DNA from: RYN-230 sp963813975 | Lineage (GTDB): Bacteria > Actinomycetota > Actinomycetes > Streptosporangiales > Streptosporangiaceae | Direction of reading: 5' to 3' | DNA length: 64,000 bases | Assembly (NCBI GenBank): GCA_963813975.1 | Contig: CAWFAP010000004.1 | Location: 372,001-436,000 of the forward strand | Shown: piece after piece, positions 17,366 through 26,178 of the stretch | Position numbering within the stretch: the first letter of the stretch is position 1 | Layout of the letters: each line of letters begins with the position of its first letter | The notes under the pieces: generated by a model | The model's database searches: none | The model's input: the letters and a program-made list of their open reading frames with translations, nothing else | Told to the model about the DNA's origin: nothing | Position numbers and translations under genes: made by a program

Positions 17366-18166
17366 TCATGCATCACGACGGGCGAGCAGCCACCCGCCGG
17401 CTGCCAGGGCCGCGGCGGCATACAGGCAGAGCATGCCGAGCCCGGTCCACGCCGGCAGGGGCTGCGGGCACTGCCCGACCGCCCCCCCGCAGGACACGGG
17501 CTTGGTCGTACTGATGGAATTCCCGACGATCAGTATCGGCATATATGCCGTCACGCCGTGCGCGACCGCGCCGATCACCTGCGCCAAGACATATACCCCG
17601 CCGACCAGCACGCCGACCGCGGCCGGGGAATGGCGGATGATGGCGCCCAGTCCAAGGCCGATCAGGCCGATCAGGCAGAAGCTCGTCCCGGACAGCAGCA
17701 CCGCGCGCAGCACACCGGGCTGGCCGAGCGCTGGCGCAGGTATGCCATGCGGCAGCGCCGCTCCGCCGGCGAAGAACGAGACGAACGTGGCGACTTCCCC
17801 GGCGGCCAGCGCCACGGCGCCGAACACCGCCGCCTTGGCCGCCAGCAGCAGCGGCCGGCCCGGGATCGCGCCCAGCGTGGCCCGGATCGTTCCCGACGAG
17901 TACTCGCTGGTCATCACCAGCACCCCGAGCACACCGGTCAGAAGTAGCCCGGGAACCATGCCGGCCAGCGCGTTGTTCGTCAGGTCACCTGACGCGTTCT
18001 TCGTGCCGCGGCCGACCGCGACGCCGATGGCGACCGCGCCGGTCACGCCGATCCCTATCGTCCACCATGTGGAGCGCAGCGTACGGAGCTTGATCCACTC
18101 CATCCTGGCCACGTGCCAGAACCGGTAGTGCCCGCGCGGAACGCGCGTCACGCAGACCGAGGTCAT
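17366..18166 (-). CDS. ABC-2 type transporter permease
   Basis: 266 residues with six membrane helices. A cytoplasmic N-terminus (VARMEWIKLRTLRSTWWTI) and the SEYSSGTIRATL loop are typical of ABC-2 exporters of the bacitracin/lantibiotic type. It ends GWLLARRDA. The ATG overlaps the ATPase stop by 4 nt (ATGA), so the two are coupled. With the upstream ATPase it would form an efflux pump; the substrate is unknown. Confidence 0.9.
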   Translation of the reverse strand: MTSVCVTRVPRGHYRFWHVARMEWIKLRTLRSTWWTIGIGVTGAVAIGVAVGRGTKNASGDLTNNALAGMVPGLLLTGVLGVLVMTSEYSSGTIRATLGAIPGRPLLLAAKAAVFGAVALAAGEVATFVSFFAGGAALPHGIPAPALGQPGVLRAVLLSGTSFCLIGLIGLGLGAIIRHSPAAVGVLVGGVYVLAQVIGAVAHGVTAYMPILIVGNSISTTKPVSCGGAVGQCPQPLPAWTGLGMLCLYAAAALAAGGWLLARRDA

Positions 18167-18894
18167 GATGTCCTCCCCTGGATCCCGCGGAACTCAGCAC
18201 TGCCGGAGGTCAGCTTCAGGAACGCGTCCTCCAGCGACGCCGACCGGGCCGACAGCTCGGCGACGGTGGTGTCGGCCAGCAGCCGCCCAGCACCGATGAC
18301 GATCAGGCGGTCCGCGGTCACGGCCATCTCATTGATCAAGTGGCTGGAGACGAACACTATCCGGCCCTCGGCCGCCACCGACTTCATCAGGTCCCGGATC
18401 CAGCGGATGCCCTCGGGATCCAGGCCGTTGACCGGCTCGTCAAACAGCAGCACGCCCGGATCCCCCAGCAGCGCCGCCGCGATGCCCAGCCGCTGAGCCA
18501 TTCCGAGGGAGAACTTCCCCGCCCGCCTGCCCGCCGCGCTCTCCAGGCCCACCAGGCCGAGCACCTCATCGACCCGGCGGAACGGGATGGCATTGCTGGC
18601 CGCCAGCGCGGCCAGGTGCGCCCGCGCGCTGCGGCCCGGGTGAAGCGCCCTGGTCTCCAGCAGCGCGCCGACCTCGCGCAGCGGCCAGCCCAGCTCACGG
18701 TAACGGCGCCCGGCGATCCGCACCGCCCCGCGATCGGGCGCGTCCAGGCCAAGCATCAGCCGCATCGTGGTGGACTTCCCCGATCCGTTCGGCCCGAGGA
18801 ATCCTGTCACCACCCCGGGGCGGACGTCGAAGCTGAGCGCATCGACGGCGAGCACCCGGCCGTAACGTTTAGTCAGGCCACGCACCTCAATCAC
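18163..18894 (-). CDS. ABC transporter ATP-binding protein
   Basis: 243 residues. Walker A is GPNGSGKSTT, the signature FSLGMAQRLGIAAALLG and Walker B VLLFDEPVNGLDPEG, with the switch His in VSSHLINEM. It belongs to the drug/lantibiotic exporter ATPase group, and powers the permease encoded next. It is the first gene of a minus-strand run: ATPase, permease, permease remnant, kinase, regulator. The order suggests one operon from a promoter upstream of 18894. Confidence 0.93.
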   Translation of the reverse strand: MIEVRGLTKRYGRVLAVDALSFDVRPGVVTGFLGPNGSGKSTTMRLMLGLDAPDRGAVRIAGRRYRELGWPLREVGALLETRALHPGRSARAHLAALAASNAIPFRRVDEVLGLVGLESAAGRRAGKFSLGMAQRLGIAAALLGDPGVLLFDEPVNGLDPEGIRWIRDLMKSVAAEGRIVFVSSHLINEMAVTADRLIVIGAGRLLADTTVAELSARSASLEDAFLKLTSGSAEFRGIQGRTS

Positions 18895-19576
18895 ACGGAA
18901 CCTCCCAGCAGCTAGGGCAAGCTATCCCACCTGAGACCAGGCCCGCGGATGCGTGCCCTCACCCGTCACGCTACGAACAGCGGGTGACGAGCGGAACGCG
19001 GAAACCATCCATCTTCACCCTGGGGGTTTTCCCCAGGGGCCCCACAACGTGGACATGGACCGGTACACCCGGGCATCACCGGCCTGAGGCTCACTCCGGT
19101 CTCCGCCAAGGCCGCGGACGCGGCCGCCTCCCTGTACCAGGCGTACCAGCCCGGGCCGCGGGCGAGAGCTGGCGCGCCCACGCCGGTGTGGCCCGAGCAT
19201 GGAGTGCCCCGGCCGGTACTCATCGACAGGGGCGCGGTCACCGGCCCCATCGCGGCCGCCGCCGGGCCGGCGATCGTTCCGGAGACCCTGAGGGCCCCGA
19301 CGTGCACTCCCGCGGCCTGTTCGTCCGAAGTCGGCTGGCCTGGTGCCGGGCTATTCCGGCGGCATTCAGACAACCACGGAGGGGTGCTCTCCTCGGTAGT
19401 GCCGTGGCGAACGTTCCGGTGGCATGACGGGCTGCGGCAGGCCTCGAGGACCTAATGGTCGGCTACCGAACGCGGCCATGTCGTCTGTGGATCGCGGCTA
19501 GAGCCCGCCCCGTCTGGCCGGACAGGCATCCTTCGCTCGGCCATCAGTTGGACCTAGGCAGTCGTTGTCATGACTT
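18895..19576. other. 682-bp intergenic region with hairpin
   Basis: No frame on either strand resembles a known protein or has a convincing ribosome site plus codon bias. A perfect 8-bp hairpin CCCTGGGG (19018-19025) / CCCCAGGG (19031-19038) with a GTTTT loop is present. A looser TCACCCG...CGGGTGA dyad lies at about 18959-18987, near the start of the ABC operon. Either could be regulatory or a terminator. Confidence 0.4.
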
Positions 19577-21049
19577 CTAGGGTTCCGGGTCGATGCCGTG
19601 CCAGGACGGTACCTTCACTGTGCGGTGGCCGGAGGTGCCGCCGAGGATGAGCCTGCGCAAGGAGATGTCATTGCCGATGGTGGTCTCAGACAGGACCCTC
19701 TCGGGATTGGCGACCACCTCGATGTAATAAGTGCCGTTTGGCACGTGAGTGATGTTGAAAGACTGGCCGGCGATGGACTGGATGTAGGTGTCACCCCAGC
19801 CGACGGGGAGTTCCTCGGCCACCCACAGGGCCGTCGGCGACCCGCATTCTCCTTGCAGGCCCACAAACGGGGGCTGCCAGGCCGCGTGCGGCAGCAGCAG
19901 ATCAACTTCGTCGGAGGGGGCGATGCAGAATCCTTGCTTGTGGCTGCGCACCACCAGCGACTTGGCCGCATTGACCAGCGCGTATCGGGCGAACTGCTCA
20001 AAGTGCCAGTGGTTGTGGCCTCGCCGGTTGTCAAAGCCCATGGTCCCGGCTCTGGCCCGGCCAATGATGTGACCGCCGCGCCAGAAGTACTGGTAGGCCT
20101 TCATGACCGGCGAAGCGTGAGACCGGAAGCCCTCGACGTCAAGAGGGCCGTTTCCGCCGATCCACACCGTCGCCGCGAAGTCAAGAAAATCACCCTGGCC
20201 TGAATGGCTGGCGCGGATCTGCCAGGCTGGCAGCGCCACCAGATCAGGCAGCGCGGCCGGGGGCGGCTGCTTCAGGTATGGAACGGCTGGAGCGCTGGGC
20301 AGTGATTCCGGCGCGCGCGGAGGATGTGCAGTGGCCGACCTGGCTCGCCCCTTGACCACCTTGACCGTGACGGTTGCGGTAGCGTCGCGGGCGGAGATGC
20401 CGAACAGCCGCCTGTATGCCGGACTGATCGTTTCGGTCACTCGGTAGACGCCCAGGGGAAGCTTGACCGGGCCCGGCCCGAAGAAGTCGGTCTGAACCGG
20501 ATCGATGGCCCAGCCTTTCTGCACTCCCCACACCATCCCCTTCGCGAACGGGACGGTGGGGCACTGCTGCGGGTAGGGCGAGGTGGGCGGGCTGGCCGGG
20601 CGCACCCGGGCGGGCTGGTAGCTGTCGGGGCAGAACGTGAGCTCCTGGGAGACGACCAGCTTGCCGGCGGCGTTCCGCGCGGTCAGCTGGATGAAGCGCC
20701 GCAGGCCGTTCCAGCCATCCAGGCTGCTCGCAGGCAGTGGCCTGCGGACGATCCCGCCGGACGGCGCGTGGATGATCTCGGTGATCGTGATCGGGCTGGT
20801 GTATCGCACCCGCCGCACATCGAACTGCAACGGCGAGCCCAGTGCCGCTACCCAGATGCCGGGGTCAAGGAATACCTTTCCGCCGGAACGGTCCAGCGTG
20901 ATGCTGCGCTGCGCAGCTTCCAGCCGCACCACCGGCCCCGGCGCCGTGGCAGCGCTGGCTGCCGGTATGCCGGGCGCCGTGCTCCACGCGGCGGCAACTC
21001 CGGCCACCACCAGGATGCCACGCTGCAGATGCCATCGAGTGACGCGCAT
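19577..21049 (-). CDS. secreted lysyl-oxidase-like copper protein
   Basis: 490 residues. The ATG at 21049 follows AGGAGGC directly. A signal peptide is clear (MRVTRWHLQRGILVVAGVAAAW... cut near ASAA). The C-terminal lysyl oxidase domain (about 310-480) has the copper-talon motif GHNHWHFEQFARYAL (from residue 344) and the family strings GFCIAPSDEVDLLLP, VGWGDTYIQSIAGQSFNIT and NGTYYIEVVANPERVL. Animal members oxidise lysines to crosslink matrix proteins; bacterial substrates are unknown. The N-terminal 300 residues include a Pro-rich linker (PHPPRAPESLPSAPAVPYLK in essence). It is monocistronic, with a 240-bp gap to the next gene. Confidence 0.85.
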   Translation of the reverse strand: MRVTRWHLQRGILVVAGVAAAWSTAPGIPAASAATAPGPVVRLEAAQRSITLDRSGGKVFLDPGIWVAALGSPLQFDVRRVRYTSPITITEIIHAPSGGIVRRPLPASSLDGWNGLRRFIQLTARNAAGKLVVSQELTFCPDSYQPARVRPASPPTSPYPQQCPTVPFAKGMVWGVQKGWAIDPVQTDFFGPGPVKLPLGVYRVTETISPAYRRLFGISARDATATVTVKVVKGRARSATAHPPRAPESLPSAPAVPYLKQPPPAALPDLVALPAWQIRASHSGQGDFLDFAATVWIGGNGPLDVEGFRSHASPVMKAYQYFWRGGHIIGRARAGTMGFDNRRGHNHWHFEQFARYALVNAAKSLVVRSHKQGFCIAPSDEVDLLLPHAAWQPPFVGLQGECGSPTALWVAEELPVGWGDTYIQSIAGQSFNITHVPNGTYYIEVVANPERVLSETTIGNDISLRRLILGGTSGHRTVKVPSWHGIDPEP

Positions 21050-21289
21050 AAAGCCTCCTAGGCACGATGCCCAGTGCGGTCGGCCCGGTCCCTGGCGGAA
21101 CCCACAGCGGCAGACCACACGGACCCCGGCCGGGACAAGAGCCCAATCGATCGATGAGCCCACGTACTGGGGGTTGTGTGCTCGCTGGCCGGCACAGGCG
21201 CAGTACTGATCATGAATCTTGCTCCCCTGGGCATGCCTGATCTGGTGGCTCCGTGAAGCCCTGCGGCCGAACCTGGCCGCCGGCCTGTG

Positions 21290-22249
21290 TCACCCGAAGT
21301 AGGGGAACACAGGGCCGCCGAAGGAGCCGTCGGGCACGCTGCGGAACCCGGCGGGAACGGTCACGCTCGCCCTGGCGACGTTGCGCGGGGTCGGCGGCAG
21401 GATACGGATGTCCTGCCTGACGGTGCCGTGCAAGGGCTTGCCGTCGGCCGTCTGGCTCGAGTTGTTCCAGATCACCCGGACCGGAAGATAGGTGGACGGG
21501 TCCACGTACCAGGTCGCATCGGCGTGCAGCGTATGGCGTTCGCCGTGCGGGCCGGCCCAGAAGCCCGGCTCCGTCATCGAGCCCGTTATCTTGATGGTCT
21601 CGATGCCGTTGACCCGGGCGTGCCCGGCGATCGTGAATTTACCGCAGGAAAGCGAATGCCGGATGTAGGCCGGCCAGTTCGCGGGGCCACCCTCTTCCAC
21701 CCAGGACGGGGCGTCGGCGCATCCGTTCGGCGCGAACCCGAGAGCCGACGTGGCGTACCACTCATGACGGCGGTAGTCAACCTGGACCCAGGTCCGCTTT
21801 CCGTTGATCGTCGCGGTGCCGACTCCCCAGTTTTCCTGCCCCTGCGCCCACGGGGACGCTGGCATAGCGGCAGGTGGAATAAATCCCGACTGCAGTATTC
21901 TCAGATTTTTGTGGTAGTTCCACTGCATGATTTTAGGAAAGGCCGGGCTAAAGGAAGTACCCGTCTGCATGACCATGTTGGTGCTAGCGACAGCATTTCC
22001 CATCCGCTGGATCACGTAGGCGGCGGTGCGCGCCCGAACTGGCGCTCCGGCGCCCCGTCCCGGTCCGGTCGCGGCGAGGACGGCGGCGGCGGTAACCGCC
22101 GCGGTCCCGCAAGCCAGCGCGGTCCTGGTCACGATCCGCCGGTGGCGCCGGTGCGCGCGCGCCCTGCCCGCCACGCCCGCCGGAACCTGCACTTCTGCGG
22201 TGAGCCCGTCCAGTCCCTCGCGAAGCAGGTCCTCGACTTCCCCGTTCAT
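21290..22249 (-). CDS. putative anti-sigma / membrane-anchored partner of the ECF sigma
   Basis: 319 residues. The cytoplasmic N-terminus (about 1-38, VEDLLREGLDGLTAEVQVP) is followed by one membrane helix (TALACGTAAVTAAAVLAAT). An extracytoplasmic domain of about 240 residues follows (VIQRMGNAVASTNMVMQTG, WVQVDYRRHEWYATSALG, DATWYVDPSTYLPVRVIW). The arrangement, with a start overlapping the sigma stop by 4 nt, fits the sigma/anti-sigma pairs of SigE-like actinobacterial ECF factors. No zinc HxxxCxxC anti-sigma motif is visible, so the role is inferred from context. Confidence 0.7.
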   Translation of the reverse strand: MNGEVEDLLREGLDGLTAEVQVPAGVAGRARAHRRHRRIVTRTALACGTAAVTAAAVLAATGPGRGAGAPVRARTAAYVIQRMGNAVASTNMVMQTGTSFSPAFPKIMQWNYHKNLRILQSGFIPPAAMPASPWAQGQENWGVGTATINGKRTWVQVDYRRHEWYATSALGFAPNGCADAPSWVEEGGPANWPAYIRHSLSCGKFTIAGHARVNGIETIKITGSMTEPGFWAGPHGERHTLHADATWYVDPSTYLPVRVIWNNSSQTADGKPLHGTVRQDIRILPPTPRNVARASVTVPAGFRSVPDGSFGGPVFPYFG

Positions 22250-22821
22250 GGCCTTCCCTTCGCCAGCCTGATCGTGGTTCTTAGCTCTGTTTTCGTGTCC
22301 TGCGCTGGATCACCGCCGGATTCCTGCCACGACCGGGCCAGCTCCCGCAGCCGCCGCAGCCCCCGTGAGGCGGCGGACTTGACCGTGCCCTCTGAGCAGC
22401 CGAGTAGTACCGCGGTCTCGGCCTCGGTGCGCTGTTCCCAGTAGCGCAGTACGATCACCGCCCGCTGCCGTGGCGGCAGCTGGTGCAGCAGGCGCACCAG
22501 CGCGTCGCGCAGGTCCACCACGGCGACATCCTCGCTGCCGGTCTCTGTGGGGGCCTGCGCGCGGAACTGGGCGAGCCTGCCGCGCCACCGGCTCCGGCTG
22601 CGCCAGCCATCGGCGGCCAGGTTGTACAGGGTGCGCCGGAGGTATCCCTCAGGATCAGTGTCGACGCGGCGCCAGTTCCGCAGCAGCCGTTCCAGGGCGG
22701 TCTGCAGCAGGTCCTCGCCTTCAGCGCAGCTGCCGGTCAGCGCGACGGAGGCGCGCATGAGATCCTGCCCGCGCTCGTCGAGCAGCCGCTCCAGACTTCC
22801 CCGGTCCGCATCGCGCCCCAC
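22246..22821 (-). CDS. SigE-family ECF RNA polymerase sigma factor
   Basis: 191 residues. Region 2 is LMRASVALTGSCAEGEDLLQTALERLLRNW with PEGYLRRTLYNLAADGWRS; region 4 is LPPRQRAVIVLRYWEQRTEAETAVLLGCSEGTVKS. Such factors direct polymerase to envelope or stress promoters. The ATG at 22821 is family-like, with GGGAGGTGG just upstream. It is co-translated with the membrane partner downstream. Confidence 0.92.
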   Translation of the reverse strand: MGRDADRGSLERLLDERGQDLMRASVALTGSCAEGEDLLQTALERLLRNWRRVDTDPEGYLRRTLYNLAADGWRSRSRWRGRLAQFRAQAPTETGSEDVAVVDLRDALVRLLHQLPPRQRAVIVLRYWEQRTEAETAVLLGCSEGTVKSAASRGLRRLRELARSWQESGGDPAQDTKTELRTTIRLAKGRP

Positions 22822-23139
22822 GTGACCACCTCCCGCCGTCGTCAGCCAAGGACGACTGAGCGTGAGCCGGGGTTCCCCCCAGCCGCCTTACTTCCATGGC
22901 CAAGAGCACTCGAGTGCAGCGGCGGCCGAGCGCAGGGTTGTTGGGGCCCGGGGGGCCGGAAGGCCGTCTTACTCCGCGCATCGCAGCCCTCTTCCCATCG
23001 ATGCCAGGAGCAGTGTGCAGAAGAAATGCCACGAAACTGAGAGTCAACTTGGTGTGGCCAGCCGTGAGACAGCTGACAACCGGCAGATCACAGAAGATCA
23101 ACGTGTCACGCGGGGTGAAATCCTGCAGTCGGCGAGCAG

Positions 23140-23208
23140 CTAGTGCCCGTGCAGCGGGCCGTTCGCGAGGACGGTGAGGACCAGCATCTGGGCGTCATTG
23201 CTGTGCAT
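23140..23208 (-). pseudogene. truncated PadR-like gene (first 22 codons only)
   Basis: A good ribosome site (AAGGAGA) precedes ATG 23208. The 22-codon product MHSNDAQMLVLTVLANGPLH ends HGH-stop, exactly the first helix of a PadR regulator (compare xxxLGLLxxGPxHGYEL). The rest of the gene is gone. It faces the ABC exporter genes across a region with repeated TAGTAC motifs. Probably the remnant of the local regulator. Confidence 0.55.
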
Positions 23209-23233
23209 GAAGTCTCCTTGCGTCCGCGCCACG

Positions 23234-23283
23234 ATAGTACGTGCCGTGATGCTACTTGACTAGTACTACACATCGCGTACTAT
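23234..23283. promoter_or_regulatory. triple TAGTAC/GTACTA operator-like region
   Basis: ATAGTAC (23234-23240), the palindrome TAGTACTA (23261-23268) and GTACTAT (23277-23283) lie between the truncated PadR gene and the plus-strand genes. The outer two form an inverted repeat. This fits a former PadR operator at a divergent promoter. Confidence 0.5.
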
Positions 23284-23290
23284 AACCGCC

Positions 23291-23529
23291 ATGAAGCATG
23301 CGGACCGTCGACGACGACTGTCGCAAGCCGGATTGGCCGTCTTCCAGGTGAGCCTGGACCGGGCCGGTGCCGGTCGCTGACGTCGGTCCCGGCCCTGGTC
23401 GCCCTCATGCCCGGCGCTGGGCTGCTCGCCGCCACGGTGGCCGCGGGGCTCCGGTTCGCGCGCACTTCCCGGCCGTACCGACCCGGTCAGCACGGCACAT
23501 CGGCGCTGCGGCTCCCCTCGGCCCGGTGA
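23291..23529 (+). pseudogene. possible decayed small membrane-protein gene
   Basis: ATG 23291 opens MKHADRRRRLSQAGLAVFQVS and stops after 29 codons. In the next frame the sequence continues as LTSVPALVALMPGAGLLAAT followed by VAAGLRFARTSRPYRPGQHG to a stop at 23527, which looks like a membrane helix with a basic tail. A frame change between the two would make one short membrane protein. No family recognised. Confidence 0.3.
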
Positions 23530-23558
23530 CCGGGTACGCACCCGACGAAAGGCATCCC

Positions 23559-24506
23559 ATGGGACCGTCCACCGTCCAGGACCCGGCGGCACCGATGATC
23601 CGCGCCAGCGGGCTGTCCAAACGGTACGGGCGTAAGCAGGCTGTCACCGGGCTCGCTTTCAGCGTGGACTCGGGACAGATATGCGCGTTGCTCGGCCCGA
23701 ACGGGGCGGGAAAGACCTCCACCATGCGCCTGCTGGTCGGGCTCGCCTCCCCGGACGGAGGTAGCGCCTGGATCCTCGGCGAGCCGGTCGGCCTCGGCGC
23801 CACCGTGCTACGCCGGGTCGGCGTCCTCATCGACGGCCCGGCGTTCGTACCCCACCTCACCGGCATCGGCAACCTGAGGCTCCTGTGGTCGGCGACCAGG
23901 CACGCATGGCCACCGCCCGCTCTGGACGACGCCCTGGACCTCGCCGGGCTCGGCCCCGCGATTGACCGGAAGGTCAAGGGCTATTCGATGGGCATGAAGC
24001 AACGGCTGATGCTGGCGCAAGCCCTGATGCGGGCACCGGACGTCCTGATCCTCGACGAGCCGGCCAACGGGCTGGATCCCGCCGAGGTCCGGGCCCTGCG
24101 CCAGCACCTCGGGGTACTGGCCCGGGACGGAGCGGCGGTGCTCGTATCCAGCCACCAGCTGGCCGAGGTGCAACAGCTGGCCACCCACATCGTCGTCATG
24201 AACCGCGGCCGCCTGGTCACCACCGGCCTGCTCACCACCCTCCTCGGCGACGCGGACACCTACTGCATCCACGTTGACGACACCGACCGGGCGGCCACGG
24301 TGCTTCGCCAGATGCCGGGCGTGGCCACGGTCACCGCGCAGGAGGCTGCGGTGATCGTCGCTGCCCCCGGGGTTTCCACCCGCGAACTGGTCCACACGCT
24401 GGTCACCACCGGGGTGGGCGTCACCTCCGTGCAGCTGGCGAACCGATCCCTGGAAGAAGCGTTCCTGGCCATGACCGAAGGAGGCGGCGAGCATGCTGCG
24501 CGTTGA
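23559..24506 (+). CDS. ABC transporter ATP-binding protein
   Basis: 315 residues. Walker A GPNGAGKTST, signature YSMGMKQRLMLAQALM, Walker B VLILDEPANGLDPAE, switch VSSHQLAEV. The C-terminal 90 residues form the extra domain common in drug-exporter ATPases (DADTYCIHVDDTDRAATVL). The ATG at 23559 has AAAGG 6 nt upstream; the longer open frame is not protein-like. The stop overlaps the permease start by 14 nt. Together they would form an exporter of unknown substrate. Confidence 0.92.
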   Translation: MGPSTVQDPAAPMIRASGLSKRYGRKQAVTGLAFSVDSGQICALLGPNGAGKTSTMRLLVGLASPDGGSAWILGEPVGLGATVLRRVGVLIDGPAFVPHLTGIGNLRLLWSATRHAWPPPALDDALDLAGLGPAIDRKVKGYSMGMKQRLMLAQALMRAPDVLILDEPANGLDPAEVRALRQHLGVLARDGAAVLVSSHQLAEVQQLATHIVVMNRGRLVTTGLLTTLLGDADTYCIHVDDTDRAATVLRQMPGVATVTAQEAAVIVAAPGVSTRELVHTLVTTGVGVTSVQLANRSLEEAFLAMTEGGGEHAAR

Positions 24507-25290
24507 ACTGACCACCCAGCTGCTACGGATTCGCACGCTCATCGCCCTCACCGGCCTGGCCGCCGTCCCGGTCATCGCCGGACTCGCGACCAACTCCCAC
24601 GCCGGGCACCGAGACGGCACTCAGGGCGGTCTGTTCGGAGCCTCCACCTACTCCGCGCTGAACCACACCATGGCCAGCCTGATGTTCATCGCGCCCCTGC
24701 TGCTTCCGCTCGTGGTGGCCCTGCTGGCCAGCGCGATCGGGTCCGCCGACCGGGACTGGGGGACGCTGCGCTACCTGTACGTCGCCCCGGTCAGCCGGAC
24801 ACGACTGCTGGCCGGGAAACTCGGCGCCGCCGCGGTCGTCACCGTCGTGGCCACCACGTGCGTACTGCTCGCCGGGCTGCTGATCGGCCTCGTATTGTTC
24901 GGCTGGCATCCCTTCCACATCATCGGCGCGCCCAACCTGACCGCCGGCCAGGCGATCGCCCGTGGGCTGGAAGCCAGCGGCTACACCTTGCTGTGCATGC
25001 TGAGCATCGCCGCGATCGCGTTCACCCTCGGGCTGCTGCTGCCGCGCGGCGCGGAAGCCCTCGGAGCCGCGGTCGCCTTCGTGATCCTGGCCAGCATCCT
25101 CAATGGCCAGTCCGCCTGGCACGCTCTGGCGGTGCTGCTGCCCGTGTACTACTGGCAGAACTGGATCCACCTATTCGACTCCGCCGGGACCGCCCAGTTC
25201 GGCACCGGGATCCTCAGCCAGGTCGCCACCATCACGGTGGCCACCGGCCTGGCCGGGCTCGTGCTCCTGCGACGGGACCCGGCGGCGTGA
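24493..25290 (+). CDS. ABC-2 type transporter permease
   Basis: 265 residues with six membrane helices (LIALTGLAAVPVIAGLA, LMFIAPLLLPLVVALLAS, AAVVTVVATTCVLLAGLLIGLVL and others). The DRDWGTLRYLYVAPVSR loop is typical of ABC-2 permeases, and it ends GLVLLRRDPAA. It is translationally coupled to the ATPase by a 14-nt overlap and followed by a hairpin, so the operon probably ends here. Confidence 0.9.
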   Translation: MLRVELTTQLLRIRTLIALTGLAAVPVIAGLATNSHAGHRDGTQGGLFGASTYSALNHTMASLMFIAPLLLPLVVALLASAIGSADRDWGTLRYLYVAPVSRTRLLAGKLGAAAVVTVVATTCVLLAGLLIGLVLFGWHPFHIIGAPNLTAGQAIARGLEASGYTLLCMLSIAAIAFTLGLLLPRGAEALGAAVAFVILASILNGQSAWHALAVLLPVYYWQNWIHLFDSAGTAQFGTGILSQVATITVATGLAGLVLLRRDPAA

Positions 25291-25303
25291 CCCCCGCGGC
25301 CAT

Positions 25304-25325
25304 CTGAAGATACCGTGATCTTCAG
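25304..25325 (+). terminator. hairpin after the ABC permease
   Basis: Perfect 8-bp stem CTGAAGAT (25304-25311) / ATCTTCAG (25318-25325), loop ACCGTG, 14 nt after the permease stop. It lacks a T-run, but position and symmetry suggest transcription ends here. Confidence 0.55.
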
Positions 25326-25660
25326 TCCGCCGCCGGCTGACCGCCACGCGAGGACCCCGCGCCACCAGCCATGTGACCAATCCCGGGATTTGCGGCCGGG
25401 CCCGGAATCGGGCCGCCGCGCCGGCTGCGTTCCCGGTGGTGGGTCAGGTTCTGCAGGAATCGTCCGGTGTCACCTGCGAAGGCGGCGTCGTGGATCCCGT
25501 TCCGGATGACGTCCAGGTGCCGGCGCGGCCCGACCCTGACCAGGGTCGCCGAGCCTGAGGTGGCGGAGGGGTCTCTCGCCGGGTCGCCGTCGATGACCAG
25601 CAGTGCATCGGCGAACGCGGCGTTGGCGGCCGGGGCGTTGAGGGCAGCGGCTAGTGCCAC
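25322..25660 (-). pseudogene. C-terminal fragment of an amidohydrolase-like gene
   Basis: A 112-codon frame whose middle reads FADALLVIDGDPARDPSATS and then HLDVIRNGIHD. This resembles the end of metal-dependent amidohydrolases (ADLLLVDGDP...DISAL...VWRDG). The catalytic His/Asp-bearing barrel is absent, so if the match is right the gene is only a remnant. The rest of the frame (PAANPGIGHMAGGAGSSRGG) is not family-like. Confidence 0.4.
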
Positions 25661-25849
25661 GCCCGCTGGGCTGGGCCGGGCTGGTCATCGCCGCCGCCGG
25701 CCTGCTGGCCACGCTGACCCTGCTCACCCCGGCGGTCGACCCACTGCTGCCCATCGGCCGGGTTCGGCGGCCTGCTGTGGATCATCCGCGCCAGCGCGGG
25801 GCTGCGGCCCACCGGGCCCGGGCCGGGGTTCGGAGGGCAGGCACCATGA
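25654..25849 (+). pseudogene. C-terminal fragment of a membrane protein, frameshifted
   Basis: One frame gives LGWAGLVIAAAGLLATLTLL then TPAVDPLLPIGR. A second frame continues FGGLLWIIRASAGLRPTG to a stop at 25847. This resembles the last two helices of DUF4386-like membrane proteins (PLGRxxGLLWLI). There is no start and no N-terminal part, so it is a decayed fragment. Confidence 0.4.
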
Positions 25850-26178
25850 CGCCCGGCAGCGTCCCTCCCGCAGGTCGCCCTGGGTGCCGGGCACGCCCGG
25901 TGCGCCTATGGTTCCCTGCGGTCACAGAAGCGCGACATGTCCCGCGAATGGAGACCCACAGTCGGCTAGCGGCGCAGTTCCATAGGCCGCCATGACGGTT
26001 GGTGTAGGCCCCGCGGCCTACGTCGGCGGCGAAGTTGTAGCCGCGCGGCCGATGCGTCGCGGGGCGGCCGGTCCCTAGCGTGGGTGGGGCACCTGCTTGA
26101 GGCGATGTCGCCGGGCTGTGCGGCGAAGCCCACATCGACTCACCCGAGCTTCGCTGAAGCGGTCACCCCGGGAGCGCT
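25850..26178. other. gene-free stretch upstream of dedA
   Basis: No convincing gene. A perfect hairpin GTAGGCC (26004-26010) / GGCCTAC (26015-26021) with loop CCGC is present, and GGGAG just before 26179 is the ribosome site of the DedA gene. Confidence 0.4.
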
